Assembly: GCA_024220505.1 (NCBI GenBank)
Contig: JAKZZE010000013.1
Coordinates: 558,001-622,000, forward strand
From: Rhizopus arrhizus
Lineage: Eukaryota > Mucoromycota > Mucoromycetes > Mucorales > Rhizopodaceae
DNA: 64,000 bases
Reading direction: 5' to 3'
Shown here: positions 35,100 through 47,660 of the stretch, one piece after another
Position numbering within the stretch: the first letter of the stretch is position 1
Layout: each line of letters starts with the position of its first letter
Notes under the pieces: model-generated
Seen by the model: the letters and a program-made list of their open reading frames with translations, nothing else
The model's database searches: none
What the model was told of the DNA's origin: nothing
Program-made: the position numbers and the translations under genes

Positions 35100-36995
35100 A
35101 TGGCAGATAGCTTAAGAATGTTGGAAGCGCCTTCACCTAGCAATGAGAATCTTCACTTACAGCTGTGCATCAATGATTTACTTTATCCAACCGAAAAATC
35201 GGAAACACTACTTGAAGCATTGACTGCTACACAGCTTGAGAAAATTGAAAAGACTATAAGCAAGATAAAAACAAAGAAGCAATTCTTACCAAAGCAAACT
35301 GGTAAAAAAGAATTATGACTCATAAATTTTTCATTTTTTACCGCAACTTATTTCAATAGCTACGGCAGTACCTACAACTACAACCACCGCCAATCCCATG
35401 TTATTACAGCATGATTGGACCCTGATCGCAGCGAAGATAGCAAAAGCTTTAACTGACACTGTATCTTCTGCAGCACAATCAACCAAATTAAAGTCACCTA
35501 AGCCACAATCTCCTGCAGCAACCGGAACCGCTTCCGATAAGAGCCCTTCACAAAGTACATCATCAATCATCTCCACTACCGATACTATCGATACTACCGC
35601 GGATGATACAAATAGTAATATCTCAACTCCATGCTCGTCTGCGACAGTCACAAGCCATGAATTGCGTACTGAAGTGCGCGATGGCGTTGAATGGGTTAGC
35701 TTTGTTTATTCTCATCATAGAGTTCTTCGCCGTTATTGTATCCGCACAGATATTGAGCAAGTTGATCTTAATCAATTGGATGAATCATTTAAAGATGAGA
35801 ATTGTGTAAGTTTTTAATAGTTTATTTCTTCTTTTTTTGTAATATTTTACATTTGTAATCATTTTAGGTATATCCTCGTGCAAATCTTCCTCGTGAAGAA
35901 TACAAAGGAAATAGATGGGCATATGAAACTGAATGCAATACATTAGGCTGGAAGCTATCTTATCTCAATCCTTCAGAAATTGCTGGTAAACGCGGCCTGA
36001 TTCAGCGTGCAGTTGATTCATACCGTAACAGATATCCCAGCATGCGTTCTCGTCGTGTGGCAAGACAAGAAAAGTTATTAAAAGGTACACTTCGTAAGCG
36101 AAAACAGAGTGATTGTGAGGAACCTGAGGATGAGGAGCAGAATTGTACGAGCAAGAAAATAGAATACAGTTTACCAAAGACAGTATCTATCGATGATGGT
36201 TTTGGTCGTTCTAAATGTAGAATTCGTATTAATGTTGACTCAGTTTCTCTTGATTCAATTGATATGGAATTTCGTAAAGCAAATTGTATTTACCCTCGCG
36301 CTATGGGAATCAGCCAAACTTCCCCTTTTGCTTCACAACAACAGTTAGAGGAAGTTAGATGTAATGAACTGGCATGGAAATTAGCATGGTTGAACCCAAA
36401 ACAATTGGCAAATCACAAAAGCTTACTTCAACGCGTGCTGAACGTATATCGCAACAAATTCATGCCAGAGCTAAATACACATAGTAACAACCTGAATCGT
36501 GGGACACTGGATTTGACGATAGACTCATTTATTTCCAGAAAATCAAACCATAAAATAGCTCGTCTCAAGTTAAACGATGATAATGATGATGAAAATGAAT
36601 CACAGCACAGCGGCTCTGTTGATTCTTTAGACGATTGTATTTCACCTACTGTTGCTGGCGATGGAAATTGTAGCTACGCAAAGACTATTTCACTTAATGA
36701 TCTTATGCTACCTGGCTTCACAGCTGCTTCTTGTACAAATGGACTGGCTTTTGAAGCGCAGTCTATTTTTGGGTCTTCCGCTGGCGGTAATGGTTCTTGT
36801 CGTTTAAGCATCAGTAGCAATAGTAGCAGTAGCAATGAATCCAATATTTCATCACACAAAAACGAACAATCAGAATTGAATGATATCTTGATCAAAGACT
36901 GTTCAAGCATGTTTGATTTATACACTGATTCTTCTGCCATTTGTGAATACGAACAGAGTGAATACATAAAAATCGAAGACTATATAGCAACCTAA
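35100..36995 (+). CDS. Fungal protein with two related domains (DUF8032-like)
   Basis: Three exons, 35100-35301, 35360-35805 and 35868-36995, join in frame to 591 aa. Two copies of one domain are seen. The first (about residues 187-300) runs through VEWVSFVYSHHRVLRRYCIR, DENCVYPRANLP and LGWKLSYLNPSEIAGKRGLIQRAV. The second (about residues 365-460) has the matching CRIRINVDSVSLDSIDMEFR, KANCIYPRAM and LAWKLAWLNPKQL plus a YRNKF end. Shared landmarks are NC(V/I)YPRA, W(K)L.(Y/W)LNP and VYRN(R/K). I believe this is the fungal family listed as DUF8032, named from memory. Low-complexity Ser/Thr stretches flank the domains, and a basic cluster GTLRKRKQ suggests nuclear location. A regulatory role is only a guess. 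Confidence 0.75.
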
Positions 36996-37248
36996 TATGT
37001 CATTACTCAATTACTACACAGCATTCTCTTACTTGAAAGTACAATCCATGTATATATTGATACACTTATAATGCCTTTTCACCCTTTTATAACATATATT
37101 TGTTTACTATTTAATACAAGAACATCCACCCTTTGTAAAATAAAATATACTCCGCCTAATTCGTAGTTTAAAGTTAGAATCGAGATCACCTTTTTTTTTT
37201 TTTCTTTAATGCAGCCTTTTCCTTATTTAAAAGAAAATAATAAAAAAC

Positions 37249-39472
37249 ATGGCTTTTGAACTTGATATTTTAAGCTATACTCTTTTAGTGACTATAATTG
37301 GAGTTACTGCCTTACTCTCTGCACGAAACTCTAAATCACCAGACATTCACCCTTTACTGTTAAATGCACAATCTGATGTTTCTCGACTTCGTCATCCTGG
37401 AGAAAGCGCTATTTATCGTTCAAGGTTGTATCCAATAGGTACACCATTATGTTCAACTTTTGAGCGTAGTATTCACACTATGGCTGATTTTTATAAGACT
37501 GGTGGTATCAAAAAGTATAACAGCGCAGAGTTTTTGAAACAAGCCAATGGATATGTAAACATAATTCTATTTTTCAAGGACAAATTCTAATTGCTTTTAT
37601 TCTTCTATAGGTTACTTATGGTTAGTTCAATTCTTTTTTGCACTATAAAACAATATTTATTCTTGCTTGATAGATCATGTTGCTAAAAGGAGTGACCTGG
37701 TTTATAAAGGGCTACGTTCGATAGCTAAATTGGTTCCTCAAACAAGAGATGAAAACTCTTTTGTGGGCATTTATGCAACAAACTCTTATTGTAAGATTTA
37801 AACTTACTAAGAATGAATTAAAACTTACTAGCATGCCTCATTAGATACTGTATTAACTGGAATAGGTACGACAATATGGATTTGATCATACTCTATATTT
37901 ACTAAAGTATATGAATAATGATAGCCTGTCACATGTATGGTCTTGTTACTGTGCCTATTTCTGCTTATGCTTCAATCACACATCTTTTCAATGTCCTCCA
38001 AAAGACTTCATTAAAAGTTCTAGTGATAGATTCCGGCCTTTTACAGAATGTATTGAATGCTATAGGCAATGATTCCAATTTGAAGCACATTATTGTTATT
38101 GGTGACGTACCTGATTTATATAAAAAGAGGCACAAGTAGTAGGAATTGAGTTAGTGTCTTTTGCTGAGTTGGAAGAATACGGGGTAAATAAAAAGTATGA
38201 AGATATTCTGGTTGGTAAGATCCATTTATTTCACGATTTGCAGACAAATTCTAACAAAAAAATAAACACGAAAAGTCCCTAATGATATGGCCAGCATTTA
38301 TTTCAGTTCTCTTAATGAAAAGGTAACGTAAACTTACTCAGTATATTCATGTTTGTTGTTTATTAAAAAAGTAAATCAGGAATCCAAACGTGGTGTTGTA
38401 TTAACGCATAAAAATTTATTATCCAATGTTTGTAAGTAATTGTTTATAAAAGTTCAGTTTAAATAGTTTATCTTACCAAACAGAGTAAATTAAAGCGTCT
38501 TATCTTGTGGTTATTCCTTTGCAACAAAAAATTACAGTCAAAGAACGCTTGATGTTGAATCTATCCATTGGTAATTTACACTGTTTAATTTGTGATCGTC
38601 AACCTAAGTGTTTCATTTACTTGACAGACAGTATCTTAGGATACGTGCTGATTGCCGTTATAAGTTTTTTAGGTGGTTCTGTTGTGTTTGGACCTGAAAT
38701 TGATTATTCAACTAATGTTGATGTTGCCTTTTCTCTTTCTGTCATAGCACAAAACAAACCAACTATATTTGCTAGGTAGGTATAAAAAGGAAGATGGAAA
38801 AGGAGAGAAATAACATGCTGTCTTTAAAAGTGGCTCTTGGTTTTTAGAACAGGTCAAGCATCTCATTAGCTCACGCTATGGAAAATCATTTCTATTCAAA
38901 CGAGGTTATGATGTCAAACGAGAATATCTTGAAGAAGGTCGATTAATAAATGATTGCAAATATGACATGTTAGTATTTAGGAGCATTCGTCAGACTTTAT
39001 TCGGTGGTAATCTGCACTTGATTTATATTGATAACGGTAAAAATAATATACTTAAAGCTCATTGGATTTTAATGTACCTCTTCCTTTAGATGATAATACT
39101 GACTTAATATTAACCACCTTTTTAAGAATCGTTTTGAGCACTCAAGTAATTCAAACATTCAACTTACCGGAAACTACTTCTTCTATAGCAGCCTCTATGT
39201 TTTATGATTATAGTGCCATTCCTGAAGCCAGAGGTGCTCCTTTGCCTAGTAATGAGGTTAAACTGATTGATTTAAAAGAACGATCGTTCACAGCAGAAGA
39301 TAAACCTAATCCTCGCGGTGAAATTTGGGTACGTGGTAACAATGTGTTTGGTTGTTATTATAAGGATGAGCAGGCAAGCTCTAACGTTTTTGATTCAAAT
39401 AACTGGTTCATGACTGGATACATTGGAGAATTCTTACCAAACGGAACATTAAAAGTCCTTGGAAAGAAATGA
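37249..39472 (+). pseudogene. Long-chain acyl-CoA synthetase-like gene, degenerate and truncated
   Basis: Relative of ACSL/Faa-type acyl-CoA ligases (adenylate-forming superfamily). The N-terminal part (MAFELDILSYTLLVTIIG, then RSRLYPIGTPLCSTFE) and the block ACHMYGLVTVPISAYASI are recognisable across small exons. Key catalytic motifs are damaged. The ATP loop normally like YTSGTTGxPKG reads YFSSLNEK then ESKRGVVLTH; the YGxTE motif reads TFNLPETTS; and the TGDIG aspartate is replaced in MTGYIGEF. The frame ends at LGKK, so the whole C-terminal lid domain with the catalytic Lys is missing. Two joins do not keep frame: near 38120-38130 (SFAELEEYG continues in another frame) and near 38776-38870. 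A dead gene is most likely; a repurposed pseudoenzyme is possible if those joins are wrong. Confidence 0.7.
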
Positions 39473-39541
39473 AATTTGAATTACCGTGAATCCTTTTTAT
39501 TGTTCTTTAAGTGTAAAAGAACTATTGTATGTATAAATGTA

Positions 39542-41765
<2,224 letters not shown>

Positions 41766-42594
41766 TTTTTATATAAACAGAAGAGAAAGAAGAAATATGA
41801 TAACAAAATGAAACTAAAAGATGATGAAAATTCTGGGTTTGAATTATCTATTTTAAATATTGGTTTTTCACGATGAATTTGTGTATCACGATTTTTTTTT
41901 TTGCGTATCGTTTTTTTATTTTTGTGTATTGGCTCTTTATATTTATATATGGAAGCTATTAGAATTTGTAGAAGTTTTCATTTACTTACGATGATTGGAA
42001 GTAGGAAATCAACTCTTTCATATATTTTTGAGACAAATTTGGAAATTTTGGAGACTAATTAGGAAAATTTACGCGATGACTTTTTTAATTGCCCATTTTT
42101 TCATTCTCAGCTCACCTTGCCTACCTTTTTTATTTTTTGTAACTACTTTAATTTAAATAAAGTCTACACTTTCATACAAAAAAAAAAAATTTTATAACTA
42201 CAGTACTTCCACAGTTCTTAGAAAACGTTGATCGAAATTTAAAAAAATTATCACTTTTTTGAGATTCGTTTGCTCATGTTTTTGAAAATAAAATGGTCAT
42301 TGTTGGAGTAGTATTAGTGGTATTGAGACCAGTGAAGCGGTTCTTATAGAACGCCTTTGTAATGTTATCCAACACTCTGTAGACCTATTCGATAGATATG
42401 AAGACAAACGTCCCATATAATTTCCTTCTTATGCCTTTAAACTCATTTAAACAAAATGATTAACTACAGTAAAAGTAAAGCTTTTATTTTCTCAAAAGGC
42501 GGGTTTCTAAATCTCAACAGGCAGCTTTTTTCTTGTCAATGGTTGAAAATCAGTTATTAAATAGGATTGCACTCTAAGTACTTTTCAAATAAAT

Positions 42595-43430
42595 TTACAA
42601 AGAATTCAACGTTTTAAAGTCATTAGCACAAAAGCGAGCACTTCTAAGCTCCCACTTGTAATCAGCAGCTTGTCTGGAATAGTTCTGGAGTAAGCATTCT
42701 TCTTTAATAATGAAATAATCTGATAGTGCTGGTTGAAGAATATAAATGCTTGGTGTGCTATCCACTTTGATAGGGTTTCTAAATTTTATATTTGCACCAA
42801 GAAAAGATTTGAGACTACTGTTGTTTAAATCACTATATATACCACCAGTTACCAAAAGTTCAAAATATCCATAAATAATGACCATTTCATACTAAATAGT
42901 CCTTTTGTACGATTTCTGCAGTATTTTGGCAATAGATGTTTGAGAGTAGGCCATTAACTTGGTGTCAATAGCACAAGGATTGATATTAGGATCATTTCTT
43001 ATAATTGCACCCACTTGTGTCACAAAAAGCTTTTTTATGTGTTTATTCAAAGGCCGCGTTATGACGGACGCTATTAAGTAAAAAAGGACAAAAAGCCAAT
43101 TATGGTCAAAGCATATTATAGATTCAATGAATGCAGTAGCAGCTGGTATGATTACATTATTAATAGCTTCGATATGAACTGGTTTAGCGATGATGTAAGT
43201 TTGGTCCAAAGGAGGAGAGTTGCTGTCAAATAAAAACTGATATGCAGAATTTTTACTAACTATATTTCATATAATGAGTAGTTCATAGAGAGGATTTGAT
43301 ATGTGACGCTGTTTTAATTTTGCTAAACCACTGTCAATAAAAGGTTTCATTAAAGCATACTTTATTCCTACTAGAGCATTTTCGACTTCCACAGGAACTT
43401 CATTCTCATCATATTTTTTTTGATTGATGT
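42595..43430 (-). pseudogene. Decayed unrecognised coding sequence A
   Basis: Minus-strand pieces run in order. DENEVPVEVENALVGIKYA and MKPFIDSGLAKLKQRHIS lie near 43415-43290. After a stop comes a 105-codon stretch at 43209-42892 with PVHIEAINNVIIPAATAFIE. Then there is a 96-codon stretch at 42885-42595 with YGYFELLVTGGIYSDLNN. Amino-acid content looks real and the segments are nearly contiguous, separated by single stops. No family is recognised. It may be one dead gene or a relic of an element-borne gene. Confidence 0.4.
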
Positions 43431-43941
43431 GCTTTGTTTCTCTTCGGTGTGACGAAGCAAGTTACAATATTAGTGCCAATGATGACTGTGCCTTGTAAAT
43501 TCACTATGTTGGATCTATTTAAATTTTTGAACTTTATTCAATACTTGGACCTTATTTCAAAAGTCAAACCCTATATCAAAATGAAACTTTATTTTCCTTT
43601 GTCTATAAAATAGACAAGTTTTTATTTTTATTTTACGACACTTCTCTTGACTTACATATCTTAACTTTACTTATCTTAGATATATTCTATCCAATAAATC
43701 AAGTATCTTTATCCCTGAAGCTTTTGGTATAGCACGCTTAAAATACAAGCAAGACAAGTCCCTTGAAGCCAATTATCTTCATTGTAAACATTCTTAAAAC
43801 TCTTACCAAGTTATCTCTTTACAAACAAGTTTGATCTACTTAACAAGATCTGGCGGTCACTTACAAGCGAATTTAATATCACTACTTTACCCAACTCTTA
43901 TTTTTATTCATTTTCATCAACTTTACTCTATGTCAAAACCG

Positions 43942-44376
43942 TTAACTCTTACAAGCCATTGAAGGAACTAAGAAAATTTCATCGGAATTGGAAGCAGCAT
44001 CTTCAGATGGACTTACAATAACAGTCAAGCTGATTTTATGAACGATTGTTGAAGCACCAAATAGTCTTTTGTGAAAATATATATGGTCTATAGCAGGAAC
44101 AAATAATTTGATAGATTGGCGATTAGTTGTAAGGTAAGCGATTAATTTTCTGATTCCCTGGAGGTTAAATAAAACTGTTGCGGTTAACTCATCCAGTCAA
44201 ATTAAAGTTTCTAATAAGCTGATAATTTGAATGGTCGAAACATTTTTCTTGGCCGACTCGGCAGTTTCCAAAGTAGTTAAAATAAGCGATTTCGCTGTTG
44301 AGATTTGAAAAGGTGTTACGGATGTCGGCGAGTATCCTGGAATCTGTTTAAACGTGTCAAAGTACTTACAAAACTG
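43942..44376 (-). pseudogene. Decayed unrecognised coding sequence B (one in-frame stop)
   Basis: A minus-strand frame of about 144 codons, from FCKYFDTFKQIPGYSPTSV to VPSMACKS, is interrupted only by a TGA at 44197-44199 and ends with TAA at 43942. Composition is protein-like (for example SAKKNVSTIQIISLLETLI before the stop). No start codon, promoter or upstream exon could be fixed. It lies just upstream of relic A on the same strand, and the two could be parts of one former gene. Confidence 0.4.
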
Positions 44377-44789
44377 GAGAGTGCGTGAAAATTTCGCCTT
44401 AAATTGCCGATCAGTCTACAATCTCTGTCTTTCTGAGACACGGTATATTTTGTCAGTTACAAGCAATCTATGCTCAATCATCAATCAGTTCTAAATTAAA
44501 AAGCTCTGTACTTGAAAAAGAAGCATATTGGTGCCATAAGCACAGAGATTGTTTCAATTATAAAGTTACTAAACAAAGGCTTCTTGACCACTCCTAGATT
44601 GGGTATACTTACCTTCTGTATCCTAAAAAGTGAACGCATGTTGTTAACAACAGTCCCAAAAATTATTAATTATGTCGTATGTATCGAATCTATAATTTCA
44701 ATAGTAGCTTTGATTTGCTTTTAGCTTCCTCATTTTCTAACTTAACTGAGCTTGCATACCATTTCTCGGCTTTTTAATTTGGCTCTAAG

Positions 44790-45268
44790 GTGGATTCGTG
44801 CACATGTATTCAGATAGCTTCTATTGCCCTGTTTAACCATCGATTAACTTTTCTTTTTCCTGTCTTATCTCATGGTCTTCTACAACAACGTCGACCGGGC
44901 GCTTGTTCAGTGCTCTTTAGGACTTTTGATAACCTGTTTGACTCTTCCGCACTTTCATCAGTTCCTAATACCGACCTAGATAAACCTGACAGTTTTTCAT
45001 TGGCCCTCAGTCTATATTTGTCTTTGTCAACGGTTATACAGTGGACCGATGCTTTTTTTATAAAAGAGTAACGTTCGTTTGATGATATATTGGCTCGTGA
45101 AGCCTTTTAACGTGTCCCTATGCTGCTCTGTTTACGCTTTAAGGCCCTCCCGTCGGATAGGATAAATATTACATTTGGCCGTCAACATGTTCAAAAACTT
45201 CTGTTATAGGTTACGTCTAGTACGGTATGCCTACTGCCGTTCTTTGCAGGGTTAGTCTAGATATGCCA
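44790..45268 (+). mobile_element. Decayed LINE-like coding relic
   Basis: One reading frame runs about 160 codons with only four stops: after FFIKE at 45069-45071, then in the next 200 bp. Pieces include HGLLQQRRPGACSVLFR, LSTVIQWTDAFFIKE, RSFDDILAREAF and PSDRINITFGRQHVQKLLL. Base use is GC-richer than the flanks, as in the LINE relic at 23.8 kb. Assignment to a LINE is tentative and rests on composition and a remembered resemblance; a different element is possible. Confidence 0.35.
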
Positions 45269-45534
45269 GAAAATCAAAAAAAGGTCAAACACATTCGGCT
45301 ATTGCATCAACTGACTCTAAAACACAAAGGAAGATCATCAACAAGCTTGGTTTCTATCTGTCCTTTCTCAAACATCAAGGACTCAATAGCAAGAAGGGGC
45401 AAATAGAAGGAAAAAACCCAATTCCCCAATTAGAAACAGATGGCGATATTCAAGGTAAAATAACAAATTTAACATTACCATTGAACATAACCAAAAATCA
45501 GATTATTGATTAGATATGTTGAAATATACTGCTA

Positions 45535-45536
<2 letters not shown>

Positions 45537-45575
<39 letters not shown>
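45537..45575 (+). repeat. A39 homopolymer at the left edge of the transposase relic
   Basis: An uninterrupted run of 39 A lies directly before the Tc1-type fragment. Together with the T48 run on the other side it forms an inverted homopolymer pair. Confidence 0.85.
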
Positions 45576-45576
<1 letters not shown>

Positions 45577-45967
45577 AAAGATTGTTTATTGAGGTATAAC
45601 TCAAAATTTGAAACGGAATAGCAACACAATCTCTTTACGTAGCTAAAAAGTACCTTACTACAAGTTTCAGGTATTTTACTAGTAAATACTTTGTTATACA
45701 GAAGCTTTTCTCTCCATAGCTTACTTTTAGCAACATACCAAAACAGTTCAATTGGATTAAATTAGGACGAATAGGATAGGATATAGATGCACCCATAACC
45801 ACAACTTACAGCACAATATTCAATGCTCTCTAACATATGAACTGGTGCATTACGCATCATAACATAAGGACCTTTCAATTCCTCATGCTTATTTAAAATA
45901 TCCAAGATGCTTGTAATAAAACCAAAGTAATGCTCAGCAATTGTCCCTGCTATTGTTTTTGCCTTGA

Positions 45968-45970
<3 letters not shown>
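45576..45970 (-). mobile_element. Tc1/IS630-type DDE transposase C-terminal fragment, inactive
   Basis: On the minus strand a frame of about 130 codons reads VKAKTIAGTIAEHYFGFI, then GPYVMMRNAPVHMLESIEY, CGYGCIYILSYSS, a TAA stop (45762-45764), FNPIELFWYVAKSKLW and a 60-residue tail. This is the C-terminal catalytic half of Tc1/mariner-IS630 transposases, with the typical (V)MDNAP.H and PYSP.LNPIE.FW motifs. The second catalytic Asp has become Arg (RNAPVH), and a stop interrupts PYSP-LNPIE, so it is dead. The N-terminal DNA-binding half and the first Asp are absent. The fragment is bounded exactly by A39 and T48 runs. No TA duplication or normal terminal inverted repeat is visible. Confidence 0.8.

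Positions 45971-46018
<48 letters not shown>
45971..46018 (+). repeat. T48 homopolymer at the right edge of the transposase relic
   Basis: An uninterrupted run of 48 T, the longest homopolymer in the window, forms the right border of the transposase fragment. Confidence 0.85.
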
Positions 46019-46022
<4 letters not shown>

Positions 46023-46881
46023 CCCACCCTGTTGTCATTTTTAATTTTGGTATTTGTATCAACAGACAAGCCAAGTTGAAATTTCTTCTCTGTGTTTCTT
46101 GTTCTTTACACCTATTTTGATTTTTAATTCATATAAGGTAAAATTATAATGTATAGTTTACTGCTGCCATATTATAGCGCTTCTTGATGTGTTATTGTTT
46201 CTTTTTCCAAAAATAAATAAATAGATCAAACGTGCCATAATAACCTACACGTTGGTTTTGGACTGCAGGTATTTATTTTTCTCGATTTTACTTAATTACC
46301 CTTTACCAATGCCAGAAAAATTATCTATCGCAGTATCTGTATTTAATCCTTTGTAAAAGTATTTATGCTAGACTTCATGTAAACCAAAAGAAAAATAGCT
46401 GTAAAATGTTTTATGTTTGTGTGTGTTTATGAAATGTAGAGGAACATAAATGAAAACTAAAATGAATGGCGCTCTTATAACGGAGATTAGTCGAGTACAA
46501 TCCATTAAGGTATATGCGAAACGATCATTATGGCAAAATTCATAGTGAAACAAGGTAACATACAGCTGAAGTTTTGGTTGTTTTTTCTTCTACTATAAAT
46601 ATACTATATTAACAAATTCAACTTTCGTGTTTTTTCTTAGTCAAACAATAAATCAAATTCTATTTGAATATCTTAGCTAAGGTTTTTCTCTGATCTAAAT
46701 TCACTAAGCTACCTAGCTTTACAAAGACTTTGGTTAAAGGTAGACTGCCGGATTGACATCATTGAATAAATCATTTAGGTTTGTATGTTAAGTATATATG
46801 AAAATTAATGCGATGTTTATTCATTTAATGAAGTGAATTGTATGTAAACACTGAAATAACCATAGTCGTAACCTCGAAAGC

Positions 46882-47660
46882 TTATCTTCTAGCACAACCA
46901 CTGACAGCAACAATTTCTTTAGGACATGTAACTTCTCTGTAAGTAAGGGTTGGATTATCTGCACCTTGGAACCAACCAAATCTCCATTCACAACCTTTGC
47001 GAAGCTGTGCAGGAAGCTTGCTACACATTTGTTTGTTCCATACACCACCATATCTAGCACCCCAACCATCAGTAGGGGTATTCCATTGAGATTGGCAGCC
47101 ATTGAAAAGACCAACACCACCTCCTGGCATTAATAAATCAAAGTGAGTACCCTTTTCGGTACCAGCGTCATAACCAGTGTTTGTAACTTGAACAACCATT
47201 TTCTTTCCTTTAGCAGGAGTAGATGTGAAAGTGAGTTCAAAACAAGAACAGCACCAGCGGTCTTCACCACCACCAGGGATACGAGCAGCAGCAAAGCCAT
47301 ATGAAAGGTTATTGTTAACAGCCCAGGGTTGATTATTATTACAAGTGTAAGCACCTAAAAATAAGGATGTTATACTTCTTTACTTACTGAATCATTCTTT
47401 TTTTTTATACCTCCATTAGCACAACCACTTTGAACATTAGTGCCAACAAGAGTAACACCATTTTTGGCACAAGTACGAACAGGTGCAGAAACCTTTGCTT
47501 TACCATTCCATCCGCAAGAAGGTTTGCAACAGTCCCAATAACGAGTAGCCTGAGAAGTACCAGTAGCGCCACCTTTAATACCAGTGTAGCCAGCAGATAC
47601 GACATCAGAGTTAGTCATAACGACTAAGAAAAGCGAAGCAGCAATAGCGGAAACCTTCAT
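46882..47660 (-). CDS. Secreted GH45 endoglucanase (no cellulose-binding module)
   Basis: Hydrolyses internal beta-1,4-glucan bonds with inversion. Two exons, 47660-47411 and 47354-46882, give 240 aa. The signal peptide MKVSAIAASLFLVVMTNSDVVSA is followed by the GH45 signature TRYWDCCKPSCGW, whose Asp is the general base. The general acid Asp lies in GTHFDLLMPGGGVGLFNGC. Cys-rich blocks include RWCCSCFELTF and GCEWRFGWF. The length fits a bare catalytic domain; no CBM1 is present, unlike many zygomycete GH45 enzymes. The mature protein carries about a dozen Cys, expected to pair. A TATA-like box lies on the same strand upstream. A plant-wall or self-wall role cannot be decided from this window. 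Confidence 0.92.

Larger units (their letters stand above)
41766..46881. other. Five-kilobase gene-poor region full of relics
   Basis: No intact gene is supported. It holds, in order: the GH47 promoter; two unrecognised minus-strand coding relics (42595-43430, 43942-44376); a plus-strand LINE-like relic (44790-45268); an A39 run; a Tc1-type transposase fragment; a T48 run; and 46019-46881 of plain AT-rich DNA with the GH45 3' end. Confidence 0.55.

Noticed and set aside
38105..38127. A 23-nt intron that would restore frame in the acyl-CoA synthetase-like gene
   Set aside because: Far shorter than any other intron here (about 45-70 nt), so a frameshift is the simpler reading.
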